A DNA stretch of 64,000 nucleotides from Methylobacterium sp. J-048 (GTDB lineage: Bacteria; Pseudomonadota; Alphaproteobacteria; Rhizobiales; Beijerinckiaceae): positions 1-64,000 of the forward strand of contig NZ_JAKSYL010000243.1 of NCBI RefSeq assembly GCF_022829515.1, read 5' to 3'. Positions 8,697 to 17,731 of this stretch are shown here, piece by piece. The notes under the pieces are model-generated. The model was given only the letters and a program-made list of their open reading frames with translations, was not told the origin of the DNA and ran no database searches. The position numbers were made by a program, and so were the translations under genes. Numbering within the stretch: the first letter of the stretch is position 1; each line of letters starts with the position of its first letter.

Positions 8697-8957
8697 ATGA
8701 CCTACGAAGCGCCCACCCGGCCGGCCTTCACGACGCACAGTCCTGACCGCCGCTTCCCGATCGACACGCTCGACGCGGTCACGCTCGCGGCCGACGCGCA
8801 GACGGACGATGGCGAGACCGTTCCGGCGGGGACGGTCGGGACCGTCGTGGCGGTCTGGGGCGAGGCAGAGGCGTTCGACATCGAGTTCGACGCGCCCTTT
8901 ACCGGTCTCGTCACGATCGACCGGGAGATGATCCGCGAGCACCGGCGGCCGGCCTGA
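8697..8957 (+). CDS. DUF4926-like small protein
   Basis: 86 residues. The core LDAVTLAAD, then PAGTVGTVVAVWGEAEAFDIEFD is the beta-rich pattern I associate with DUF4926, a small SH3-like family of unknown function. No signal or membrane segment. Its TGA is directly abutted by the GTG of the next gene with zero spacing, so the two are almost certainly co-translated. DUF4926 proteins are commonly paired with DUF6883 proteins, which is what follows here (family knowledge from memory). Confidence 0.78.
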   Translation: MTYEAPTRPAFTTHSPDRRFPIDTLDAVTLAADAQTDDGETVPAGTVGTVVAVWGEAEAFDIEFDAPFTGLVTIDREMIREHRRPA

Positions 8958-9314
8958 GTGCGGCCCTACATTGCCTGGCCGGCCGGGTTCAACATCGCGC
9001 CGGCCAAGATCGCCGGCTATCTCCTGAACGTGTCGGGCGGCAGCCCTGGCAAGGCCCGCTGGTGGCTCTCGCAAGGTTTCGCGGTGGAGGCTCCCGAGCC
9101 GCTGATCGACGCCCTGTTCGAGCATACCTCCGCAACGAATTTCGTCGGCATCCGCGTGCCGGCCAAATTGTGGGGCCATCGCCTTGTGTTCGAGGGCCCG
9201 ATCCGCACGCCGCTGGCCTCGACCCCGGAGGTGCGCTCGGTCTGGCAAGTGAGCTACGGAACCTCGACCGGCGTCCGCGGCGTCGCCGACCTCGTGACCG
9301 CGCATCGGATCTGA
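8958..9314 (+). CDS. DUF6883-like small protein paired with DUF4926
   Basis: 118 residues from a GTG at 8958, immediately after the preceding stop. The sequence shows PAKIAGYLLN near residue 15, GKARWWLSQGF near residue 31 and a C-terminal VRSVWQVSYG...VADLVTAHRI. These are the landmarks I associate with DUF6883, a family of unknown function that often occurs beside DUF4926 and in accessory contexts. It is probably cytoplasmic. The pair is inserted just upstream of the ATP synthase operon but has no evident relation to it. A two-component module (for example toxin with partner) is conceivable but not shown. Confidence 0.75.
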   Translation: MRPYIAWPAGFNIAPAKIAGYLLNVSGGSPGKARWWLSQGFAVEAPEPLIDALFEHTSATNFVGIRVPAKLWGHRLVFEGPIRTPLASTPEVRSVWQVSYGTSTGVRGVADLVTAHRI

Positions 9315-9521
9315 CGTCACACTTCCGCCGCCGTATCGCGCAGAGCGGCCCCGGTCCGTGTTGCGTGCGGCCATGCTGGCATGCTAGGCGGTCGCCGCGC
9401 CACAAGGGGTGGTTCTCGACCCTTCCCGTTGCTGGCGCGATCCCACGTCCCGAACGAGATCCGTACCGCGTTCCCGGCCGGAGCGCGCGGATCGGGCGGG
9501 CAACAGAGAAGAGAGCGACGG

Positions 9522-10094
9522 GTGGCGCAGAACGGTTCCGAGGCTGGTCCCCTGGTCGCAGGCGTGGCGGGCCGGTACGCTTCCGCCCTCTTCGAGCTCG
9601 CGCGTGACGAGCGCCAGATCGACGCGGTCGCTGAAGCCCTCAATCAATTCGATGGGTTGCTGAAGGAGAGCGCGGATCTGCGCCGCCTGGTCCGCAGCCC
9701 TGCTTTCACCCCGGGCGAGCAGGAAGCCGCCATCGGCGCCGTCCTCGACCGCGCGGGGATCGGCGGTCTGGCCGGCAACTTCATCCGCCTCGCGGCGTCG
9801 AATCGGCGCCTGTTCGCGCTGCCGGGCATGATCGCCGCCTTCCGGTCCCTGGTCCAGGATTCGAAGGGCATCGTGCGCGCCGAGGTACGGGTGGCCGAAC
9901 GGCCGTCCGATGCCTTGATCGAAGAGATCAAGGCGTCCTTACGCGACATCGCCAAGTCCGATATCGATCTCGACCTGGTCATCGACCCGAGCCTGATCGG
10001 CGGCCTCGTCGTCCGCATGGGCTCGCGCATGATCGACGCGTCCCTCAAGACCAAGCTCAACGGTATCCGCCTCGCGATGCGGGCCGCGCAGTAA
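9522..10094 (+). CDS. atpH: F0F1 ATP synthase subunit delta
   Basis: 190-residue OSCP/delta subunit forming the peripheral stalk link between F1 and the membrane b subunits. The N-terminal helical domain starts VAGVAGRYASALFELA. The C-terminal domain contains the conserved DLVIDPSLIGGLVVRMGSRMID. The GTG at 9522 is preferred because it follows a purine-rich AGAGAAGAGAG by a suitable distance and matches the usual family start; the frame is open to 9381. It is the first gene of atpHAGDC. In alphaproteobacteria the F0 genes form a separate locus, and none is seen here. Confidence 0.95.
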   Translation: MAQNGSEAGPLVAGVAGRYASALFELARDERQIDAVAEALNQFDGLLKESADLRRLVRSPAFTPGEQEAAIGAVLDRAGIGGLAGNFIRLAASNRRLFALPGMIAAFRSLVQDSKGIVRAEVRVAERPSDALIEEIKASLRDIAKSDIDLDLVIDPSLIGGLVVRMGSRMIDASLKTKLNGIRLAMRAAQ

Positions 10095-10149
10095 GCGCGC
10101 CCCATCCGATCCGAACATGCACTGACGATTTAGCGACAGAGGCCCGAGT

Positions 10150-11685
<1,536 letters not shown>

Positions 11686-11700
11686 TCAAACAGCCACCAC

Positions 11701-11825
11701 GGTGACCTCTCCGCCCCCGGCGGAGGGGGTCTGGAGTGAGGCCGGTGCCGCAGGTACCGTCGGCCGCCGGACCCGGCACCACCCCCACCTTCGGCTCCTT
11801 CCCGCATGGGGGAGGAGAGGCCCTG
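11701..11825. repeat. Degenerate palindromic repeat in the atpA-atpG spacer
   Basis: The 162-bp gap between atpA and atpG holds GC-rich inverted segments: CCTCTCCGCCCCC near 11705, CCGGTGCCG/CGGCACC pairs, ACCACCCCCACCT near 11780, and TTCCCGCATGGGGGAGGAGAGG near 11800-11821. The layout (outer hairpins around ACCACCCCCACC) resembles the better preserved element between atpD and atpC, so I read it as a decayed copy of the same family. Confidence 0.6.
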
Positions 11826-11847
11826 GAACGGATCTGGACGCGGCCCG

Positions 11848-12738
11848 ATGGCGAGTTTGAAGGACCTGCGCAACCGCATCACCTCGGTGAAGGCGACGCA
11901 GAAGATCACCAAGGCCATGCAGATGGTCGCCGCCGCCAAGCTGCGCCGGGCGCAGATGGCCGCCGAGGCCGGCCGCCCCTTCGCCGAGAAGATGGCTCAG
12001 GTGCTCGGCAATCTCGCGGGCAATCTGGTCGGCGGCGTCGGCGCCCCGAAGCTGCTCTCCGGCACCGGCGCCGAGCAGACCCACCTCCTGGTCGTCTGCA
12101 CCGGCGACCGTGGCCTGTGCGGCGCGTTCAACTCCTCGATCGTCCGCCTGGCGGTCCGGGAGCACATCCAGAAGCTCACCGCCGCGGGCAAGACCGTCAA
12201 GATCATGACGGTCGGCAAGAAGGGCGCCGACCAGCTTCGCCGTCTCTACCGCGACCAGATCGTCGAGAGCATGGATATCCGCGGCAACCGTCCGGTGGAT
12301 TACGAGTTCGCGGCCGAGATCGCCAACAAGATCCTGACGCGTTTCGAGGCTGGCGAGTTCGACGTCGCGACGCTGTTCTACTCCGAGTTCCGGTCGGTGA
12401 TCTCGCAGATCCCCACCGCGCAGCGCCTGATCCCCGCGGAGCTGCCCCAGGCCGACACCTCCGTGAAGAGCGCCAACGGCAACGCCGCCCTGGAGTTCGA
12501 GCCCTCCGAGGAGGCGATCCTGGAGACGCTGCTTCCGAAGAACCTCACGGTGCAGGTCTATCGGGCGCTCCTGGAAAACGCCGCGTCCGAGCAGGGTGCG
12601 CGCATGAGCGCCATGGACTCGGCCACCCGCAATGCGGGCGAGATGATCAAGAAGCAGACGCTGATCTACAACCGCACGCGTCAGGCCATGATCACCAAAG
12701 AACTCATCGAGATCATCTCGGGCGCGGAAGCCCTCTGA
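11848..12738 (+). CDS. atpG: F0F1 ATP synthase subunit gamma
   Basis: 296-residue central rotor shaft of F1. It starts MASLKDLRNRITSVKATQKITKAMQMVAAAKLR, shown here only to residue ~10 as the recognisable beginning: N-terminal MASLKDLRNRI and MVAAAKLRRAQ. The mid region has the conserved CTGDRGLCGAFNSS, and the C-terminal helix has ATRNAGEMIKKQTLIYNRTRQ. The ATG at 11848 is chosen over the in-frame codon at 11806 by family alignment from memory. It is separated from atpA by 162 bp carrying a palindromic repeat. Confidence 0.97.
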   Translation: MASLKDLRNRITSVKATQKITKAMQMVAAAKLRRAQMAAEAGRPFAEKMAQVLGNLAGNLVGGVGAPKLLSGTGAEQTHLLVVCTGDRGLCGAFNSSIVRLAVREHIQKLTAAGKTVKIMTVGKKGADQLRRLYRDQIVESMDIRGNRPVDYEFAAEIANKILTRFEAGEFDVATLFYSEFRSVISQIPTAQRLIPAELPQADTSVKSANGNAALEFEPSEEAILETLLPKNLTVQVYRALLENAASEQGARMSAMDSATRNAGEMIKKQTLIYNRTRQAMITKELIEIISGAEAL

Positions 12739-12780
12739 GGCTCCGCGACCTGTACGCACAGCTTGAAGGGTAGGTATACG

Positions 12781-14238
12781 ATGGCGAACACCGCACTCCC
12801 CGGCGCCGGCTCCAACAAGGTCGGCAAGATCACCCAGGTCATCGGCCCCGTGGTCGACGTGCAGTTCAGCGGGCACCTGCCCGAGATCCTGAACGCCCTG
12901 GAGACCAAGAACAACGGCGCCCGCCTCGTCCTCGAGGTTGCCCAGCAGCTCGGCGAGAGCACCGTCCGCTGCATCGCCATGGACACCTCCGAGGGTCTGA
13001 CCCGCGGCCAGGAGTGCACGGATACCGGCGAGCCGATCAAGGTGCCGGTGGGCATGAACACCCTCGGCCGGATCATGAATGTCATCGGCGAGCCGATCGA
13101 CGAGCTCGGCCCGGTGGTGTGCGACACCTATCGCGCCATCCACCAGCCGGCCCCGTCCTACGCCGAACAGTCGACCGAGGCGCAGATCCTCGTCACCGGC
13201 ATCAAGGTCGTGGACCTGCTGGCCCCCTATTCCAAGGGCGGCAAGGTCGGCCTGTTCGGTGGCGCGGGCGTCGGCAAGACCGTGCTGATCATGGAGCTGA
13301 TCAACAACATCGCCAAGGTGCACTCCGGTTATTCCGTGTTCGCCGGCGTCGGTGAGCGCACCCGCGAGGGCAATGATCTCTATCACGAGATGATCGAGTC
13401 CAAGGTGAACGTCGACCCGAAGGAGCATGGCGGCTCGGCCGAGGGCTCCAAGTGCGCCCTGGTCTACGGCCAGATGAACGAGTCCCCCGGCGCTCGCTCG
13501 CGGGTCGCGCTCACCGGCCTGACCATCGCGGAGCAGTTCCGCGACGAGGGCCAGGACGTGCTGTTCTTCGTGGACAACATCTTCCGCTTCACCCAGGCGG
13601 GCTCCGAAGTGTCGGCGCTTCTCGGCCGTATTCCGTCGGCCGTGGGCTACCAGCCGACGCTCGCCACCGACATGGGCGCCCTGCAGGAGCGCATCACCAC
13701 CACCACCAAGGGCTCGATCACTTCGGTGCAGGCGATCTACGTGCCGGCCGACGATCTGACCGACCCGGCGCCCGCCGCTTCCTTCGCCCACCTCGACGCC
13801 ACGACCGTGCTGTCGCGCTCGATCGCCGAGAAGGGCATCTACCCGGCGGTGGACCCGCTGGACTCGACCTCGCGCATGCTGTCGCCGGCGATCCTCGGCG
13901 AGGAGCATTACGATGTCGCCCGCCGCGTCCAGCAGACCCTGCAACGCTACAAGGCGCTCCAGGACATCATCGCGATCCTGGGCATGGACGAGCTGTCCGA
14001 GGAGGATAAGCTCACCGTCGCCCGCGCCCGCAAGATCGAGCGCTTCTTCTCGCAGCCCTTCACGGTGGCAGAGGTGTTCACCGGCTCGCCGGGCGTGCAG
14101 GTGCCGCTGGAAGACACCATCAAGGGCTTCAAGGGCCTGGTGAACGGCGACTACGACGACCTGCCGGAGGCCGCCTTCTACATGGTCGGCACGATCGAGC
14201 AGGCCCAGGAGAAGGCCAAGAAGCTGAAGGCGGCGTAA
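12781..14238 (+). CDS. atpD: F0F1 ATP synthase subunit beta
   Basis: 485-residue catalytic subunit of F1. Visible are the P-loop GGAGVGKTVL near residue 160, the catalytic GERTREGNDL region (Glu of GER), Walker B VLFFVDNIFRF, and the signature PAVDPLDSTS. It begins MANTALPGAGSNKVGKITQV at ATG 12781, preceded by GAAGGGTAGGT as ribosome binding site. It lies 42 bp after atpG. The spacer to atpC contains a large composite inverted repeat. Confidence 0.98.
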   Translation: MANTALPGAGSNKVGKITQVIGPVVDVQFSGHLPEILNALETKNNGARLVLEVAQQLGESTVRCIAMDTSEGLTRGQECTDTGEPIKVPVGMNTLGRIMNVIGEPIDELGPVVCDTYRAIHQPAPSYAEQSTEAQILVTGIKVVDLLAPYSKGGKVGLFGGAGVGKTVLIMELINNIAKVHSGYSVFAGVGERTREGNDLYHEMIESKVNVDPKEHGGSAEGSKCALVYGQMNESPGARSRVALTGLTIAEQFRDEGQDVLFFVDNIFRFTQAGSEVSALLGRIPSAVGYQPTLATDMGALQERITTTTKGSITSVQAIYVPADDLTDPAPAASFAHLDATTVLSRSIAEKGIYPAVDPLDSTSRMLSPAILGEEHYDVARRVQQTLQRYKALQDIIAILGMDELSEEDKLTVARARKIERFFSQPFTVAEVFTGSPGVQVPLEDTIKGFKGLVNGDYDDLPEAAFYMVGTIEQAQEKAKKLKAA

Positions 14239-14250
14239 GCTGCTCCCTCC

Positions 14251-14355
14251 CCTCCCCCTTGCGGGGAGGGGTCGGGGGTGGGGGTGGTTCAGGATTGAGC
14301 GTTTCGGTGCCGTCTGCACCACCCCCACCTCCACCTCCTCCCCGCAAGGGGGAGG
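14251..14355. repeat. Composite inverted repeat between atpD and atpC
   Basis: Perfect 19-bp outer arms at 14251-14269 (CCTCCCCCTTGCGGGGAGG) and 14337-14355 are inverted copies, and each arm is itself a hairpin (CCTCCCC-CTTGC-GGGGAGG). Inner arms GGGGGTGGT and ACCACCCCC pair as well. The element nearly fills the 151-bp spacer inside an operon. No protein is encoded. It resembles REP/BIME-type dispersed repeats. Confidence 0.85.
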
Positions 14356-14389
14356 AGCGCGCGTTGCGGGTTCGGGAAGCTAGAGACCG

Positions 14390-14791
14390 ATGGCCACCTT
14401 CCACTTCGATTTCGTCGGCCCCGAGCGGACGCTGTATTCCGGCGAGGTGACCGCCGTTCAGCTGCCCGGCACCGAAGGCGAGATGACCGTGATGCCGGGT
14501 CATGCCCCGGTCCTGACCTCCCTGCGGGTCGGCGTCATCGTGATCACCGAGAGCCAGGGCAGCGGCAAGCGGATCTATGTCCGCGGCGGCTTCGCCGATA
14601 TCGGCCCGACCGCCGTGACGGTCCTCGCCGAGCGCGCTGCGCCGATCGAGGAACTGACCCACGCCTCCCTGGACAAGGACATCGAGGCGGCCGAGCTGCA
14701 GCGCGATGCCACCGAAGACTTGCAGAAGCGCGAGGAGCTGAACGGTCAGATCGTCCAGCTTCAGGAGACCAAGGCGCTCCTCAAGCTTTAA
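14390..14791 (+). CDS. atpC: F0F1 ATP synthase subunit epsilon
   Basis: 133-residue epsilon subunit, part of the central stalk and inhibitor of ATP hydrolysis. The N-terminal beta sandwich contains FVGPERTLYSGEV, LPGTEGEMTVMPGHAPVLT and KRIYVRGGFADIG. A C-terminal helical segment follows (about residues 88-133). Last gene of atpHAGDC. Its stop overlaps the stop of the convergent cca gene by four bases, leaving no room for a separate terminator. Confidence 0.96.
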   Translation: MATFHFDFVGPERTLYSGEVTAVQLPGTEGEMTVMPGHAPVLTSLRVGVIVITESQGSGKRIYVRGGFADIGPTAVTVLAERAAPIEELTHASLDKDIEAAELQRDATEDLQKREELNGQIVQLQETKALLKL

Positions 14792-16041
14792 GGTTGGGAT
14801 TGGCGCGCGCCGTCAAGGGCGCGTTTGAGCAACTCGGCCCGCGCCTCGGCGCCGGTCGGACATCCGCGCTCCAGCCAGAGCACCCGCGCCGCGGCCAGCC
14901 CGCGGCCGATGGACGGCCCGGTCGGCAGGCCCGCCGCCACCAGATCCGCCCCCGCCAGCGGGAAGCGCGGCGCACCCCCCTCCCCAGCTAGAGCCTGAAG
15001 TGCCCGGCGCGCGTCGTCCTCCAGGACGGGCCGCGGCTCGCCGGACAGGATCGCCAGGGTGTCGTTCAGTCGCGCCAGGCCGTGCTCCGCCGCGAGCGCG
15101 CGGGCCGCTGGCGCGTCGATCGCAGCTGTGCGGCCGTGGAGGTCGGCCAGCGCGTCGGCATAGCCGGTGAGCTGGATGTGCTCCTGCTTCGACAGGCGCA
15201 GCCGATCCCGCAGTCGATCCGCATCGTGCCGCCCGCCGACCGAGAGCGCGGCCAGGCGCATCACCGGTGCGAGCGATGCGGCACCTGCCCGTTCCAGCCG
15301 ACCGAGTTCGGCGACGCCGCCGGTGATCCGCTGGAGCAGTCCGGTAGCGCTCAGGGTGCCGACCATCGGCGCACCGCCCGGCGCAGCCAGGAGCTTCAAG
15401 AACTCCGACCGGACCCGCTCCCGGGAGAGACGGTCGAGGGCGTCCCGGGCGGCCACGCAGGCGGCCAGCGCCGCCTCATCCGGCGCACCGGTGCCGAAGC
15501 GGGCGTGGAAGCGGAAGAAGCGCAGGATCCGCAGGGCATCCTCGCGGATGCGGATGTCCGGATCGCCGATGAAGCGGACCCGTCCGGCTTCGAGATCGGC
15601 GAGGCCCCCGACCGTATCGTGCAGGCGTCCGTCGGCCCCCAGGGAGAGGGCGTTGACGGTGAAGTCGCGGCGCTCGGCATCGCGGGCGAAATCGCTGCCG
15701 AAGCGGACCACCGCGTGGCGGCCATCGGTCTCGACATCCTCGCGCAGGGTCGTGACCTCGATCGGTCCGTCCTCCGTGACCAGGGTGATCGTGCCGTGCT
15801 CGATCCCGGTGGGCACCGCCTTGAGGCCCCGCGCGTTGCGAGCCGCTGCAATCACCGCCTCCGGCAAGAGCGTGGTCGCGAGGTCGATATCCGCCGACGG
15901 CTTCCCGAGCAGCGCGTCGCGCACGCAGCCGCCGACCAGGCGGGTCTCGGCGCCGGGCACATCGAGGGCCGCGAGCGTCCTGCCCACGCCCGGCTGGACG
16001 AGGAGCGCCGCCAACGCGCCGTGATCGAGCACCTGCGTCAC
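14788..16041 (-). CDS. cca: CCA tRNA nucleotidyltransferase / poly(A) polymerase family
   Basis: 417-residue class II nucleotidyltransferase that adds or repairs the 3' CCA of tRNAs. The N-terminal catalytic head has RLVGGCVRDALLG (about residues 35-47) and the metal-binding DxD in SADIDLATTL. Then come the RRDFTVNAL and RFIGDPDIRIREDALRILRFFRF motifs typical of the family. The C-terminal part is helical. Convergent with atpC (4-bp stop overlap) and coupled to the upstream DUF6111 gene by a 4-bp overlap. The alphaproteobacterial form lacks an HD domain. Confidence 0.93.
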   Translation of the reverse strand: MTQVLDHGALAALLVQPGVGRTLAALDVPGAETRLVGGCVRDALLGKPSADIDLATTLLPEAVIAAARNARGLKAVPTGIEHGTITLVTEDGPIEVTTLREDVETDGRHAVVRFGSDFARDAERRDFTVNALSLGADGRLHDTVGGLADLEAGRVRFIGDPDIRIREDALRILRFFRFHARFGTGAPDEAALAACVAARDALDRLSRERVRSEFLKLLAAPGGAPMVGTLSATGLLQRITGGVAELGRLERAGAASLAPVMRLAALSVGGRHDADRLRDRLRLSKQEHIQLTGYADALADLHGRTAAIDAPAARALAAEHGLARLNDTLAILSGEPRPVLEDDARRALQALAGEGGAPRFPLAGADLVAAGLPTGPSIGRGLAAARVLWLERGCPTGAEARAELLKRALDGARQSQP

Positions 16042-16295
16042 TTGAATGCGCCCGGCACGAGGCGGCCGTTCTCCATGTGGGTCGGCACGTAGCCGCCGGC
16101 CCGGCGCTCCGAGAAGAGGCCTTCATAGACCAGCGTGCCGATCACCACGGCGAGGCCGGCCAGCACCAGGCGGACGATGTGTGGATCCCAATGCACCCGG
16201 CGCAGCGGATTGCGGCCGACCAGCACGAGGTAGACCATGAACAGCGCGAAGGGGATGAGGAAGAGGCCGAACTCTTCGATGAGGCGGCGCAGCAT
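16038..16295 (-). CDS. DUF6111 family small membrane protein
   Basis: 85 residues with two hydrophobic helices (about residues 8-27 and 43-60) and a C-terminus GGYVPTHMENGRLVPGAFK. This tail and the pairing with cca match DUF6111 in alphaproteobacteria as I remember it. Its stop overlaps the cca start (16038-16041), so the genes are translationally coupled. Function unknown; the constant association with cca may only reflect operon history. Confidence 0.8.
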   Translation of the reverse strand: MLRRLIEEFGLFLIPFALFMVYLVLVGRNPLRRVHWDPHIVRLVLAGLAVVIGTLVYEGLFSERRAGGYVPTHMENGRLVPGAFK

Positions 16296-16422
16296 GACGG
16301 TGTGTAGCCTTATCCCGCAGGGTCAGCGCTGGAGCGAGCGGCTGTTCTACGCGAACGACAGCCCAGTCCAGCTCTGTGTCATCGCATGAGCAGTCCGAAA
16401 GACCGGATTCCTCTTTGCCGCA

Positions 16423-17070
16423 TCAGGCTTCCGTCTCCGGGTAGAGGCGCTCCCGAAGGTTGTTCAGGATCCCGGCAGTGACGCCCCAGATCAACCGGTC
16501 CTCGAAGGTCAGGGCATAGTACCGGCGCGGCCGTCCCTGCCAGACCCGGGCATGAAGGACGTAGCGGTCCCGATCCATGAGCACCGAGAGCGGCACCTCG
16601 AACACGTCCGCCACCTCGGCGGGGTTCGGCGTGAAGGCGGCCTCCGGCAGGACTTCGCCGATCACGGGCGTAACCAGGAATCCCGTGCCCGACAGGTAGG
16701 GGTCGAGATAGCCGAGCAGGCACACGGCCGCTGGCGACAGACCGATTTCCTCGTGGGCTTCCCGCAGCGCCGCATCCGCCGGGCCGGGATCGGCGGGGTC
16801 GATCTTGCCGCCCGGAAGCGCGACCTGCCCGGAATGGTCGCGCAGGTTGGCGGCACGCTGGGTCAGAACCAACTGCGGGCCGTCCGGACGGAACACCACC
16901 GGCACCAGCACGGCGGCCCGCCGGTGCGGGGGTGGTGGGACCACGGCGCTGCCGTCGGGGTCGAGGCTGTGGTCGCCCCGGGGATTCGAGGTCGGATCGT
17001 CCGGCCCCGGCGGGTTCGGGGACAGGTGGGACGCGGCGCGAGCGAGGAAATCGGAACGCGGGTCGCTCAC
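16423..17070 (-). CDS. Nudix CoA pyrophosphatase
   Basis: 215 residues from a GTG at 17070. The Nudix box reads GGKIDPADPGPADAALREA then HEEIGL, preceded by LTQRAANLRDHSGQVALP, the NUDT7-type CoA-hydrolase signature. It probably hydrolyses CoA or acyl-CoA to 4'-phosphopantetheine and 3',5'-ADP. A ~45-residue proline-rich N-terminal stretch precedes the domain. The GTG overlaps the stop of the DUF1285 gene (GTGA), so the two are coupled. Longer in-frame extension upstream runs through the DUF1285 gene and is rejected. Confidence 0.9.
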   Translation of the reverse strand: MSDPRSDFLARAASHLSPNPPGPDDPTSNPRGDHSLDPDGSAVVPPPPHRRAAVLVPVVFRPDGPQLVLTQRAANLRDHSGQVALPGGKIDPADPGPADAALREAHEEIGLSPAAVCLLGYLDPYLSGTGFLVTPVIGEVLPEAAFTPNPAEVADVFEVPLSVLMDRDRYVLHARVWQGRPRRYYALTFEDRLIWGVTAGILNNLRERLYPETEA

Positions 17071-17651
17071 GCGGCCTCGGCCGGAGCGATGATGTGGAAG
17101 GTGCCGCCTGCCCATAGGCCGAGGAACGGTCGCCCGTCGATCACGCGCTCTTCGGCGAGATCGACCAGATCGTAGGTCAGCGCCCGGGTCACCAGCGCCC
17201 AGAGCCCGCGGCGGACATGGAGATACGGCTTCAACGCCCCGTCTGGCCCCTCCTCGAAGCGCAGGGTGTGCTCGGAATTGACGCCGACGAGGTCGTCGAC
17301 ATTGGTTCGGAACGAGATTCGCCTGCCCTCCCCCGTCCCATCGACCGCCATCTCGACGGCAATGAAGGCGGCATCCTCCACGGTGATGCCGACGCTCTCC
17401 ACCGGGGTGACCAGGACCACCCGCCCGTTCGGCTCGCGCCGCAGGATGGTGGCGAACAGTTTGACCAGCTTCTCGCGGCGAATCGGGGAGCCGTTGTGGT
17501 GCCAGGTGCCGTCGGCGGCGATGCGGATGTCGATCATCCCGCAAAACGGCGGATCCCATTTTTCGACGGGCGGCAGCCCGCGCTTGGGCAGGTCGCCCAA
17601 GGCTGCGCTGAGGCGGCTCAGGGTCGGGTCGGGGGCGGGATCGTCAGTCAT
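17067..17651 (-). CDS. DUF1285 domain protein
   Basis: 194 residues, cytoplasmic. The core VEKWDPPFCGMIDIRIAADG, WHHNGSPIRREKLVKLFATIL and VTPVESVGITVEDAAF matches DUF1285 (known structures are two small beta-rich domains; function unknown). It lies directly upstream of the Nudix hydrolase with a 4-bp overlap, an arrangement common in Hyphomicrobiales where a MoxR ATPase or DUF58 gene often follows. Those are not seen here. Confidence 0.88.
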   Translation of the reverse strand: MTDDPAPDPTLSRLSAALGDLPKRGLPPVEKWDPPFCGMIDIRIAADGTWHHNGSPIRREKLVKLFATILRREPNGRVVLVTPVESVGITVEDAAFIAVEMAVDGTGEGRRISFRTNVDDLVGVNSEHTLRFEEGPDGALKPYLHVRRGLWALVTRALTYDLVDLAEERVIDGRPFLGLWAGGTFHIIAPAEAA

Positions 17652-17731
17652 GCCCGTTACAGATAGCGCCCCGGAGGCTCAGCAACCACGGTCGGATTGC
17701 TACCTGTTGCCCCTACCCTTCCCGTCCCGGT

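Noticed and set aside
11686..14334. An 882-codon open frame on the minus strand opposite atpG and atpD
   Set aside because: Antisense shadow of conserved ATP synthase genes; no recognisable domain or start.
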